Below, in pieces: positions 1 to 8,046 of a stretch of DNA of 47,847 bases. The stretch is from assembly GCA_947467395.1 (NCBI GenBank), contig CANIIC010000010.1:1-47847 (forward strand). Reading direction: 5' to 3'. The position numbers were made by a program, and so were the translations under genes. Under the pieces are notes generated by a model. That model did no database searches, had not been told where the DNA came from, and was given only the letters and a program-made list of their open reading frames with translations. Within the stretch, counting starts at the first letter, position 1. Every line of letters starts with the position of its first letter. This stretch comes from Bryobacterales bacterium. GTDB lineage: Bacteria > Acidobacteriota > Terriglobia > Bryobacterales > Bryobacteraceae.

Positions 1-540
1 GCTTCCCCAATACGCCACGCGCGCCACCACCCGTCCCGCGTCTTCCGACCGCAGATCCAGACCTTCGCGACGCAGCGCCTCCACTGTGTCTTTAGTCCCG
101 AACACCCACTGATCCACGCGAGCACGCTCTTCCACCGCCCGCACCAGATCGGCGAACTGCTTCACCTGATCGCCGTCCGCATACAGCACGGATCGCTCCA
201 CGCCATCCGCGCTCCACGTCAACTTGCGGCCCGGCACATTCTCGATCGCCGACCCCGCCTCATCGCGCAGCACCAGCGACTCCACCCCGCGGAACCGGTT
301 GAACAGCGACTCTACATCGTCACGACTCACGCGCCCCGAGTGCCGACCGAGCACGGCCACGCGCGACTGACCGTCATACTGCACCGTTCCGTCACCTGTG
401 ATCTCAACTGTAAACACGGAGCACGTACCCAGACACGGCGTGTGCTCCAAGCGGATACGCACAGAGTTCCAGTCCTGAACGCCCGAGAAGCCCTGCGCCC
501 AAGCGCTCGCAGCGACACACATCAGCAGCAATACTTTCAT
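1..540 (-). CDS. DUF6438 secreted protein, copy 3 of 3 (3' end outside window)
   Basis: I recognise the fold family only: a DUF6438-type domain. The protein starts MKVLLLMCVAASAWAQ, a clear signal peptide, so it is exported. The mature start DWNSVRIRLEHTPCLGTCSVFTVEI matches the two genes upstream: DW-x-S, then a C-x2-x-C pair, then a GDG turn and V-L-G. The end visible here (DQWVFGTKDTVEALRREGLDL) matches the linker before the ankyrin-like tails of its paralogues. 180 codons lie in the window and the gene continues past the left edge. Its ATG overlaps the TGA of the preceding gene (ATGA, 537-540), so it is probably translationally coupled as the third gene of a minus-strand operon. The function is unknown. 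Confidence 0.85.
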   Translation of the reverse strand, partial: MKVLLLMCVAASAWAQGFSGVQDWNSVRIRLEHTPCLGTCSVFTVEITGDGTVQYDGQSRVAVLGRHSGRVSRDDVESLFNRFRGVESLVLRDEAGSAIENVPGRKLTWSADGVERSVLYADGDQVKQFADLVRAVEERARVDQWVFGTKDTVEALRREGLDLRSEDAGRVVARVAYWGS

Positions 541-1340
541 TGCACCCGCCTCGCTCCGTACTCCTCCAACAACCGCACCGCCTCCCGATTCTCCCGACCC
601 ACCGCCGCCCGCAGCGCCGCATCCTTCATCGCCTGATCACCCTTCGAAGCCCCCGCCGCAATCAGCATCCGCAGGACCTCCACATTGTGATTCGCCGCCG
701 CACACAACAACGTCACCCGGCACAGATCACTACGCCCCTCCACCGGAGCCCCCGCCTCAATCAACTCCCGCACCGCATTCACATGCCCGTGATACGCCGC
801 ACTCGCCAGCATCGCCCCCGCCTCCGCCAACGTGAAATCGAACCCCTCACGCCGCAACAAAGCCACCGTGTCCGGATCCCCAAACACCCACTGAGTCGTG
901 TGCCCATAGAAGTCCACAGCCGACTCCAAATCCGTCACCACCTGCGGCATCCCCGACTGCACCCCAAACCGATCCTCGACCGACTTCGTCACCCCATCCA
1001 CCGTTACCGTCAGCGTGAACGAAGGCACGTCACTGATGTTGTCCGGCCCATACTTGGACTTCAGCCCCCAAAACTCCGCATCGCGAAACGCCTCCAGCAA
1101 CTCCTCCACCCGCGCGCGTTCAATCCGATCCTCATGCTTCCCGCGCACCGTCACATACCCGCGCCCCTCATACCGAATCACCCCATCCCCACCAACCTCA
1201 ACCGAGTAGGACGCGCAAAACCCGAAACAAGCCCCCCGATCCAACTTCACCCGCACCGAGCCCCAATCCTTTACCTGTGGGAACTCCTGCGCGCAGGCAA
1301 CCCCAGCAAGCACGACCGCAATTGCAGCGAGAACCCTCAC
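537..1340 (-). CDS. DUF6438 and ankyrin-like secreted protein, copy 2 of 3
   Basis: 267 residues. A signal peptide ends near residue 18 (VLAGVACAQ). A DUF6438-like domain spans about 23-120 (DWGSVRVKLDRGACFGFC, GDGVIRYEG, VTVRGKH). The C-terminal half, about 165-260, has ankyrin-like helical repeats with the signatures AAYHGHVNAVRELIEAGAPV and AANHNVEVLRMLIAAGAS. Ankyrin repeats usually bind proteins and the DUF6438 module has no assigned activity, so the role is unknown; export to the periplasm or cell surface is inferred. It starts at GTG (1338-1340), overlapping the stop of the upstream paralogue as GTGA, and its own stop overlaps the next ATG. Both junctions point to coupled translation. 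Confidence 0.88.
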   Translation of the reverse strand: MRVLAAIAVVLAGVACAQEFPQVKDWGSVRVKLDRGACFGFCASYSVEVGGDGVIRYEGRGYVTVRGKHEDRIERARVEELLEAFRDAEFWGLKSKYGPDNISDVPSFTLTVTVDGVTKSVEDRFGVQSGMPQVVTDLESAVDFYGHTTQWVFGDPDTVALLRREGFDFTLAEAGAMLASAAYHGHVNAVRELIEAGAPVEGRSDLCRVTLLCAAANHNVEVLRMLIAAGASKGDQAMKDAALRAAVGRENREAVRLLEEYGARRVQ

Positions 1341-2023
1341 AGATAACAGCCCCCGGCTTTCGCCTTGGCAGCCTTCAGAAGTAGAGCAGTTTGGTGAAAG
1401 CGCCGCACGCAGACATAAGATGGTTTGAACTCAGTCTCGACATTCAAGGGCACGTTCTCACGGAGCAGGCCGAGGACAACCTCGGGATCGCCAAGAATCG
1501 CCGCTCTCGTGAATAGCGCACCCGCCTCTTGCGTGTGAAAATCGAATCCTTCTTTCCTCAGTGCAGCTACCGTTAGGTAGTTACCCTTGCTCCACTGCTC
1601 GACATGCCCATGTGTCTCAAAAGCGTGGATCACGGGAACAAGTGCTGGAACGGCCCTTCCATCCGTAATCGTTTTCACGTGCCCGTCGAAGCTGATCGCG
1701 TATTCCTCCGACGGAAGATCGGTTCCCCATGCATCGTAATGATCCTCAAGAGAATCGAATTGGGCCGCTTCGAAAGCTTCGAACAGCGCCTCAACTTCGC
1801 GAGCGGGAAGTTTGTAGCGATGCTCCCCGAGGACTGTTACATAACGCTTACCGATATAAACGACATCCCCGTTTCCATGAACCTCGACTGAATACACCGG
1901 GCACGGACCGTAGCACTCGCGCTGATCGAATTTCATCACCAACGAGTTCCAGTCACGAACCTTGCCCGCAGGGGCACAGGCGCTTAAGAGGATGAAAGCA
2001 ACCATCGTGAAAAGGAATTTCAC
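1337..2023 (-). CDS. DUF6438 lipoprotein, copy 1 of 3 (operon leader)
   Basis: 228 residues from GTG at 2021-2023. I chose this start because the reading then opens with VKFLFTMVAFILLSACAPAG, a lipoprotein signal with lipobox LSAC; a longer TTG start at 2083 would put 20 hydrophilic residues in front of it. The DUF6438 domain is plain (DWNSLVMKFDQRECYGPCPVYSVEV, GNGDVVYIG, VTVLGEH). The tail (AALRKEGFDF, ILGDPEVVLGLLRENVPL) is a shortened, degenerate version of the ankyrin region in copy 2. No good Shine-Dalgarno sequence is visible. It leads the three-gene operon. An outer-membrane or periplasmic lipoprotein of unknown role is the most that can be said. Confidence 0.82.
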   Translation of the reverse strand: MKFLFTMVAFILLSACAPAGKVRDWNSLVMKFDQRECYGPCPVYSVEVHGNGDVVYIGKRYVTVLGEHRYKLPAREVEALFEAFEAAQFDSLEDHYDAWGTDLPSEEYAISFDGHVKTITDGRAVPALVPVIHAFETHGHVEQWSKGNYLTVAALRKEGFDFHTQEAGALFTRAAILGDPEVVLGLLRENVPLNVETEFKPSYVCVRRFHQTALLLKAAKAKAGGCYL

Positions 2024-2308
2024 GAGATCAGAGTGCCATATTTCCTTCGCGAGCAATAGGATGCCACCTCCATCCACACTCAATGGCGAATCCGTGTGCC
2101 ACTCTACACTCGACAGTGCGGCGAACCACCATCGGACGCCGCGCTGACCCGAGCCTTACCAGGCCGACGAGCGGCATTCTAGACCCTGCCGCGAGGGTTT
2201 CTATCACGATGGCGTTGCTGGATCGTTCAACCAGCCCCACGCCGGTGCGGGTTAATAACCGGCCTCCCCGGTCCGCCTGGGTAAATGTGCGGTAGGGGCC
2301 CCGAAACT
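2024..2308. other. Gene-free, structured intergenic stretch
   Basis: 285 bp without a convincing gene between the DUF6438 operon and the DinB-like gene. It contains three short perfect inverted repeats: GCGGCG/CGCCGC at 2118-2142, TAGA-CCCT/AGGG-(TT)-TCTA at 2180-2203, and GCTGG/CCAGC at 2217-2235. GGTTA-A-TAACC lies near 2250-2260. None is followed by a T-run, so I do not call a terminator. It could hold the DUF6438 promoter plus a small structured RNA. I recognise no tRNA or known RNA family. Confidence 0.35.
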
Positions 2309-2827
2309 TTATTGCTCTTGTTGAGCTTGTTGCTGTGCAGCGAGTTCCTTCGCGCGAAACTCTTTGTACGCCGCGCGAATCGCCTGCATCTCCATCACGT
2401 GCTCTTCCAGATGCGCCGCGAACCATTCCACCGACGCCCGAAGTGTCATCACTCCGTCCTTCGTATGGGTACCCGTGCGCGCGAACGCCGCTTCCGGCAG
2501 GTCCTTCAGCAACTCGAAATTGTCGGCACGCATCCGTCGAAATGTTTCAAGCGAATGCGACACCTTGCGCTTGGAGTAGTCCAGCTTCTCGGCCCACGCG
2601 TGGTCGTCGAACCACTGCAGCGTCGGATTCTCTTCCGCCAGGATCTGCCGGAACCGCATCGCCGCGACCACCTCGGAATCCGCCAGATGACACACGATCT
2701 GTCGAACACTCCAGGCGTGCCCTTCCACCTTGAAGTCCAGCACGGCACCCGCCGCGCCCGTCGTCGCCATCGCCAGCAGCTCCGCGCCGCGCCGGTATCG
2801 TTCCAACAAATCTACAAGTTCGCTCAT
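2309..2827 (-). CDS. DinB-family (DinB_2-like) protein
   Basis: 172 residues, the usual length for a DinB-like four-helix bundle. The N-terminal half carries the typical stretch WSVRQIVCHLADSEVVAAMR followed by an ...ENPTLQWFDDHAWA region. The C-terminal half has AAHLEEHVMEM. The histidines at CHLADSE and in AHLEEH are the usual metal-ligand positions. Family members include bacillithiol and mycothiol transferases, but most are uncharacterised and I cannot assign a substrate. The glutamine-rich tail (AAQQQAQQEQ) is low complexity. Its ATG follows directly on the TAA of the zinc-ribbon gene (TAAATG), so the two form a tight pair. Confidence 0.85.
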   Translation of the reverse strand: MSELVDLLERYRRGAELLAMATTGAAGAVLDFKVEGHAWSVRQIVCHLADSEVVAAMRFRQILAEENPTLQWFDDHAWAEKLDYSKRKVSHSLETFRRMRADNFELLKDLPEAAFARTGTHTKDGVMTLRASVEWFAAHLEEHVMEMQAIRAAYKEFRAKELAAQQQAQQEQ

Positions 2828-2992
2828 TTAGATGTAATCCGCACAGGACATGAAGTAACCGCAGCGCTGGCAGAAGAGCTTGCACTTGCGCTCACTCAGC
2901 CGCAAACTGCACACCGGACAAAACAGCATTGGCTCGTTCTCTAAAGCGTCCCGCGTTGCGTCGACGGCGTGCTGTCTCTGATCTACTTCCAT
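2828..2992 (-). CDS. Small zinc-ribbon protein (54 aa)
   Basis: A 54-residue reading frame too short for many gene callers. It starts at ATG 2990-2992 and ends with TAA at 2828-2830, immediately before the DinB-like gene. The C-terminal half has three cysteine pairs or knuckles: CPVC, CKLFCQRC and SCADYI. CPVC and CQRC form a plausible zinc ribbon. The -10 (TATAAT on this strand, 3004-3009) ends 11 nt before the ATG. It is probably a real regulator or accessory of the neighbouring DinB-like protein, judged only by the tight coupling. The function is unknown. Confidence 0.75.
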   Translation of the reverse strand: MEVDQRQHAVDATRDALENEPMLFCPVCSLRLSERKCKLFCQRCGYFMSCADYI

Positions 2993-3003
2993 GTGTCCAA
3001 ACC

Positions 3004-3011
3004 ATTATAAT
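3004..3011. promoter_or_regulatory. Palindromic -10 serving zinc-ribbon gene and ggt
   Basis: ATTATAAT is its own reverse complement. TATAAT can be read at 3006-3011 for ggt and at 3009-3004 for the minus-strand zinc-ribbon gene. Predicted transcript starts lie about 10 nt before the ggt ATG and about 4 nt before the zinc-ribbon ATG. Neither side has a strong -35. Confidence 0.6.
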
Positions 3012-3027
3012 GAGGCCGGGAGTTTCC

Positions 3028-4878
3028 ATGCGCAAAAAGCTTGTTTTGAGTGCAGTTGCCGCAGGCGCCGTACTCGCGATCGCCTCTGTTGCCCTGAACG
3101 CACAATCGCGCCGCAGTGAGCCACCGCTGCGCCAGGCCGTGCGTGGAGCCAACGCCGCCATCGCCGCCGGCAGCGACTATGCCACCGACGCGGGGATGAA
3201 ACTCAGTGTCGCGGGAGGCAATGCCGTCGACGTGGGTGTCGCCACACTCTTTGCGGCCTCCGTCACCGAACTCTCCCACTTCGGCATGGGCGGCGAAGCC
3301 CCCATTCTGATCCGCACCAAAGAAGGCAAGGTCTACTCGATCGCCGGCGTCGGCACCATGCCGAAAGCCGCCACGGCCGACTTCTTCCGCAAGCGCGACC
3401 TCAAGCCCGGCGAAGCCACGTTTGAAAACGACGGCAAGGGTCTCAAGGGCGTCATGCCCAACGCCGGCATCCTGCCCGCCCTCGTCCCCGGCATGGTCGA
3501 CGCTGGACTCGTTGCACTCAAGGAATTCGGCACGAAGTCCTTCGCTGAAGTCATCGCCCCCGCCATCGAACATGCCGACGGCTACGTCGTCGACGACATG
3601 CGCGCCCGCGCCTTCGCGAACTCTGTCGAGTTCCTGACACTGTGGCCCACCTCGAAGGCCCACTTCATGCCCAACGGCCGCACGCCCAGGACCGGCGAAA
3701 TCTTCCGCCAGCCGACGCTCGCCGCAACCCTCCGCGCGATGGCCGATGCCGAAAAGAAGGCGCTAGCTTCAGGCAAAAATCGCAAAGCCGCCATCGACGC
3801 CGTGCGCGACTACTTCTACCGCGGCGAAATCGCTCACAAGATCGATGCCTTCAGCAAGGCGAACGGCGGCCTGCTCCGCTACGAAGACATGGCCGCTTTC
3901 CACGCCGATGTGGAAGAGCCCGTCGCCACCACCTTCCACGGCTACACCGTCTACAAGCCCGGCTTCTGGAGCCAGGGTCCGGATCTGATCCAGACGCTGA
4001 ACATCCTCGAAACCTTCACCGACAAACCCGCGCTCAACTCAGCCGACTACATTCATCGCCAGGTGGAAGCCCTGAAGCTCGCCTACGCCGATCGCGACAC
4101 GTTCTACGCCGATCCGAAGTTCAGCAAGCTGGACTACAAAGCGCTGCTCACCAAGGAATACGCGAAGGAACGCGCCAAGCTGATCACCGCGCGCGCGTCG
4201 ATGGTCTTCTCTCCGGGTTCGATCCACGGCAAGACCTTGCCCCACCCGACCACCGAGAACCTGGCGCATTACAAGATCGATGACGAACTGATCTCGCACG
4301 ACACCACCTGCGTGAACGCGGTCGATAAAGACGGCGTGATGTTCTCCGCCACCCCTTCGGGAGCCTGGATGCCCAGCGTGATCGCCGGCGATACCGGCAT
4401 CCCGCTGACCCAACGCGCGCAGAGCTTCGTGCTGATCCCCGGCCACCCCAACGAACTCGAAGGCGGTAAGCGCCCGCGCGTGACGCTCTCCCCGACCTTG
4501 GTCACCAAAGCCGACGGCTCGCCCGCGTTCGTGCTCTCGACGCCCGGCGCCGACGTGCAGGATCAAGCTCTGCTGCAGGTCCTGTTCAACGCGATGGAGT
4601 ACGGCCTCGACGCACAGGTCTCCGTCGAGAACCCGCGCTATCAGACGCGGCACCTTGTTGCCAGCCTCGACAATCACGCCTGGAACATCAACAGCCTCTG
4701 GCTCGACGAGCGCATCCCGCTCGAAGTGGGCCAGGAGCTGGTGAAACGCGGGCACGAAGCCGCGCAGATGTCGAAGTACAGCAACGGTTCCGCGCCGGTC
4801 ATGATTAAAGTGCTGCCAAATGGTGTGCTCGAAGCCGGCGCTGATCCTTACTACAACCGCTCGGCGCGCGCCCGTTAG
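3028..4878 (+). CDS. ggt: Gamma-glutamyltransferase-family protein, exported
   Basis: 616 residues from ATG 3028, chosen because GGGAG lies at 3018-3022 and the protein then opens with the signal peptide MRKKLVLSAVAAGAVLAIASVALNA. The family is an N-terminal-nucleophile hydrolase that cleaves itself before a threonine and transfers or hydrolyses gamma-glutamyl groups. The cleavage region reads SHDTTCVNAVDKDG, so the nucleophile Thr is present. Two usual landmarks are changed. The arginine motif that binds the glutamyl carboxylate (RE-x-AP in classical enzymes) reads AGVGTMPKAAT here. The oxyanion GG of the small subunit reads STPGADVQDQ. The superfamily is secure, but a classical gamma-glutamyl substrate is doubtful. 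It probably heads an operon with DUF72 and hrpB. Confidence 0.85.
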   Translation: MRKKLVLSAVAAGAVLAIASVALNAQSRRSEPPLRQAVRGANAAIAAGSDYATDAGMKLSVAGGNAVDVGVATLFAASVTELSHFGMGGEAPILIRTKEGKVYSIAGVGTMPKAATADFFRKRDLKPGEATFENDGKGLKGVMPNAGILPALVPGMVDAGLVALKEFGTKSFAEVIAPAIEHADGYVVDDMRARAFANSVEFLTLWPTSKAHFMPNGRTPRTGEIFRQPTLAATLRAMADAEKKALASGKNRKAAIDAVRDYFYRGEIAHKIDAFSKANGGLLRYEDMAAFHADVEEPVATTFHGYTVYKPGFWSQGPDLIQTLNILETFTDKPALNSADYIHRQVEALKLAYADRDTFYADPKFSKLDYKALLTKEYAKERAKLITARASMVFSPGSIHGKTLPHPTTENLAHYKIDDELISHDTTCVNAVDKDGVMFSATPSGAWMPSVIAGDTGIPLTQRAQSFVLIPGHPNELEGGKRPRVTLSPTLVTKADGSPAFVLSTPGADVQDQALLQVLFNAMEYGLDAQVSVENPRYQTRHLVASLDNHAWNINSLWLDERIPLEVGQELVKRGHEAAQMSKYSNGSAPVMIKVLPNGVLEAGADPYYNRSARAR

Positions 4879-4879
4879 T

Positions 4880-5818
4880 TTGAATCTCTCGCTCTTCGAA
4901 GAACCGTCTTCTTTTGACCGCGCTGGTCTCGGCCAGCGCCTGCGAGACCTCGCACGCGAAAACATCTGGGTCGGGACCAGTTCCTGGAAATACGAAGGCT
5001 GGCTCGGCCAGATCTACTCCCGCGACCGCTATATCACACGCGGAAAATTCTCGCAGAAGAAGTTTGAAACCGAGTGCCTCGCCGAGTTCGCCGAAGTCTT
5101 CCCGACCGTTTGCGGCGACTTCAGCTTCTATCAATTCCCCACGCCCGACTTCTGGCGCAAGCTCTTCACCACGGCACCGCCACAACTGAAGTTCGCGCTG
5201 AAAGTCCCCGAAGAAGTCACGGTCGAAATCTTCCCGCGCCACGCCCGCTATGGCACGCGCGCCGGACAAGAGAATCTCTCCTACCTCCATGCCGACGCAC
5301 TCAAGGCCCTGTTCCTCGAACCGCTCGAACCCTATCGCGACCGCATCGGCCCGCTGATCTTCGAATTCGGAGCCCGTTCGACGCCGCCGCGCGAATTCTT
5401 CGGCACCGTTGACGAGTTTCTCGAACAACTCCCCAAGACGTTCCGCTACGGCGTCGAAGTGCGCAACCGCGAGTTCCTGCAGCCGCACTACTTCGACATG
5501 CTGCGCGAGCATCAGGTCGCACACGTCTTCAACGCGTGGACCAAGATGCCGCTGCTCTCCGAACAAATGGCGATCCCCGGCGCCTTCACCACCGATTTCA
5601 CCGTCACCCGAGCTCTGCTCCGCCAAGGCCGCCCCTACGAACAGGCAGTGCAACAATTCGCGCCCTACGATCGCGTGCAGGATGAGAACCCAGAAGCGCG
5701 CGAGGCGCTGCGCAAGCTGCTGCAGCGCATGAAAGACGAGCGTAAGGCCGCCTACATCTACGTGAACAATCGCCTCGAAGGCAACTCGCCGACCACAATT
5801 CAGGCGATCACAGCATGA
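4880..5818 (+). CDS. DUF72 domain-containing protein
   Basis: 312 residues from TTG at 4880, one base after the ggt stop. An ATG at 4820 inside ggt is the alternative, but relatives begin close to SLFEEPSSFD. The DUF72 TIM-barrel-like domain is recognised by IWVGTSSWKYEGWLGQIY, FYQFPTPDFWRKLF, KFALKVPEEVTVEIFP and EVRNREFLQPHYFDML. The family has no settled activity. The stop overlaps the ATG of hrpB (ATGA, 5815-5818), so ggt, this gene and hrpB are probably one transcript. No Shine-Dalgarno is evident, which also fits translational coupling. Confidence 0.87.
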   Translation: MNLSLFEEPSSFDRAGLGQRLRDLARENIWVGTSSWKYEGWLGQIYSRDRYITRGKFSQKKFETECLAEFAEVFPTVCGDFSFYQFPTPDFWRKLFTTAPPQLKFALKVPEEVTVEIFPRHARYGTRAGQENLSYLHADALKALFLEPLEPYRDRIGPLIFEFGARSTPPREFFGTVDEFLEQLPKTFRYGVEVRNREFLQPHYFDMLREHQVAHVFNAWTKMPLLSEQMAIPGAFTTDFTVTRALLRQGRPYEQAVQQFAPYDRVQDENPEAREALRKLLQRMKDERKAAYIYVNNRLEGNSPTTIQAITA

Positions 5819-8046
5819 GGCTTCCCATTGACGATCTGCTGCCGCGCATCGTCGCCGAAGCAGCATCGAACATCGTCATCGAAGCCGCACCCGGCGCAGG
5901 CAAGACTACGCGCGTCCCTCCCGCGCTGCTGTCAAAAGGCGACGTCCTTGTCCTCGAACCCCGCCGCCTCGCCGCGCGCATGGCGGCAAAGCGCGTCGCC
6001 CAGGAGATGGGGGAGAAGCTGGGCGAAACTGTCGGCTTCCAAGTGCGCTTCGAAGACGTCAGTGGACCCAAGACGCGTCTCAAGTTCCTCACGGAAGGCG
6101 TACTCACGCGACGGCTACTCTCCGATCCGCAATTGAAGGGCATCTCGACCGTCATCCTGGATGAGTTTCACGAGCGCCATCTCGAAAGCGACCTCGCGCT
6201 CGCGCTGCTACGGCGCTTGCAGAAGACCACGCGCCCCGACCTGCGCATCATCGTCATGTCCGCAACGCTCGACGCCGCGCCGATTGCCCGCTACCTCGAC
6301 AACTGCCCGGTCTTCACACAGGAAGTCCGCCAACATCCGCTCACCATCGAGTACACACCGACCTCCGCGCAACCATTGGAAGCCCAGGTCGCCAACGCCG
6401 TCGAGAAACTGCTGGGAGTGGGGGACATCCTAGTCTTCCTGCCCGGCGCCGCCGAAATCCGCCGCGCCTCCCGAGCCCTGGAACCACTGGCCCGCCGCGC
6501 GAATCTGCTAGTGGTGCCCTTGCACGGCGATCTGTCTCCCGCCGAACAAGACCTTGCCGTGTCGCCCGCCGATCGCCCCAAGATCATCCTCTCCACCAAC
6601 GTCGCCGAAAGCTCCGTCACCATCGAAGGCGTGCGAGCTGTTGTCGACAGCGGCCTCGCGCGCATCGCGTCTGATTCACCCTGGACAGGACTTCCGTCCG
6701 TCGAAGTGAAACGCATCAGTCAGGCGTCTTCCAAACAGCGCGCAGGCAGAGCCGGCCGTTTGGGGCCGGGCCGCGCAATTCGTCTCTTCACAGAACAGGA
6801 GTTTCACCATCGCCCTGCCACCGACACACCGGAGATCCTGCGACGTGAACTATCGCAATTGGTGCTGCATCTGCGCGCGATGAACACGCATCGTCTGGAG
6901 TGGCTGGATCCTCCTCCGCAAGCTGCGTGGGATGCCGCAAGCACGCTGCTCGACAAGTTGGCGATCACCACGGAGATGGCGAGTCTGCCGCTCGCCCCGC
7001 GACTGGCGAAGTTAGTGATCGAAGCGAAACATCGCGGCGTGCCCGAAAAAGGCTGCGCCGTCGCCGCCGTCTTGAGTGCGGGCGAGCGTGGATCGTCCGA
7101 CCTGCTCGCGTTGATCGACGCCAACTGGACGCCGCAGACGCAGCGCGTCTACGATCAGCTCCGTCGCCAGATCGGTGGACGCGATCGCGCCGGGGACGCA
7201 GAGCTCCTACAAAGCGTGATGGCCGCCTTCCCCGACCGCATCGCGCGGCATCGGCGCGACGGAGAACTGCTGCTGTCCGGCGGGGGCTCCGCAAAGTTCC
7301 CAAGTTGCCGCTGGGAGTTCTTGGTCGCCGTCGATATCGAAGAGCGCCGCGAGCACGGCGTCCCCCTCGTGCGCCTCGCCGCACCCATCGAGCCCGAATG
7401 GCTGCTAGATCGCACGACGGAACGCAATCGTTTCGAATGGAACCGCTCCGCCGAACGTGTCGAGCACGTCTCCGCACTGGTCTACGATCAACTGGTCATC
7501 GAGGAGACGCGCGCACCCGCGGCTCCCTGCGAAGAAGCGGGCGAGTTACTGGCACAGAAAGCCCTCGAAGCCGGGCTCGGCAAGTTCTTCGATCCCGATG
7601 CTCTCGACCAACTCACCTCACGAGCCGCTCTGGCCGGGATCACCATCGATGCCGAGCAAGCCCTGCGCGATGCATGTGCCACGTCGATCAGCTTCGCCGA
7701 ACTGCGCGATGCGAATTTGCTGGAAGTGCTGCGTCCACCACGCCTGGATCAAGCTGCGCCGGGACAGATCAAGCTCCCCTGTGGTCGGCAAGTCAAGGTG
7801 CATTACGAACCGGGCAAGCCGCCGTGGATTGAATCGCGCTTGCAGGATTTCTTCGGGATGCAGGAGACGCCCAAGATCAACGGCGCTCCTGTGGTGGTGC
7901 ACTTGCTCGCACCGAATCATCGGCCCGTGCAGTTGACCACCGACATCAAAGGCTTCTGGGAACGTCTCTATCCGCAGGTCCGCAAGGAACTCATGCGGCG
8001 TTATCCACGGCACAAATGGCCGGAGAATCCGAACAAGCCCGAGTAA
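5815..8046 (+). CDS. hrpB: ATP-dependent helicase HrpB
   Basis: 743 residues. A superfamily 2 DEAH-type helicase, with motifs in order: Walker A GAGKTT (about residues 27-32), EPRRLAAR (Ia), DEFHERH (II), MSATLD (III), LVFLPGAAEIRR in the second RecA domain, STNVAESSVTIEGV (V) and QRAGRAGR (VI). The C-terminal part (KVHYEPGKPPWIESRLQDFFGMQETP) is the HrpB-specific end. HrpB is a presumed RNA helicase with an incompletely known role. The ATG overlaps the DUF72 stop. The stop abuts, with no gap, the stop of the convergent prmA-like gene. Confidence 0.95.
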   Translation: MRLPIDDLLPRIVAEAASNIVIEAAPGAGKTTRVPPALLSKGDVLVLEPRRLAARMAAKRVAQEMGEKLGETVGFQVRFEDVSGPKTRLKFLTEGVLTRRLLSDPQLKGISTVILDEFHERHLESDLALALLRRLQKTTRPDLRIIVMSATLDAAPIARYLDNCPVFTQEVRQHPLTIEYTPTSAQPLEAQVANAVEKLLGVGDILVFLPGAAEIRRASRALEPLARRANLLVVPLHGDLSPAEQDLAVSPADRPKIILSTNVAESSVTIEGVRAVVDSGLARIASDSPWTGLPSVEVKRISQASSKQRAGRAGRLGPGRAIRLFTEQEFHHRPATDTPEILRRELSQLVLHLRAMNTHRLEWLDPPPQAAWDAASTLLDKLAITTEMASLPLAPRLAKLVIEAKHRGVPEKGCAVAAVLSAGERGSSDLLALIDANWTPQTQRVYDQLRRQIGGRDRAGDAELLQSVMAAFPDRIARHRRDGELLLSGGGSAKFPSCRWEFLVAVDIEERREHGVPLVRLAAPIEPEWLLDRTTERNRFEWNRSAERVEHVSALVYDQLVIEETRAPAAPCEEAGELLAQKALEAGLGKFFDPDALDQLTSRAALAGITIDAEQALRDACATSISFAELRDANLLEVLRPPRLDQAAPGQIKLPCGRQVKVHYEPGKPPWIESRLQDFFGMQETPKINGAPVVVHLLAPNHRPVQLTTDIKGFWERLYPQVRKELMRRYPRHKWPENPNKPE

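Noticed and set aside
2217-2235. T-arm-like hairpin (GCTGG/CCAGC) as part of a tRNA
   Set aside because: The loop has 9 bases, and no anticodon or acceptor stem is found around it.
4805-5866. 353-codon open frame antisense to DUF72 gene
   Set aside because: The sense strand encodes a clear DUF72 protein. The antisense product is compositionally odd.
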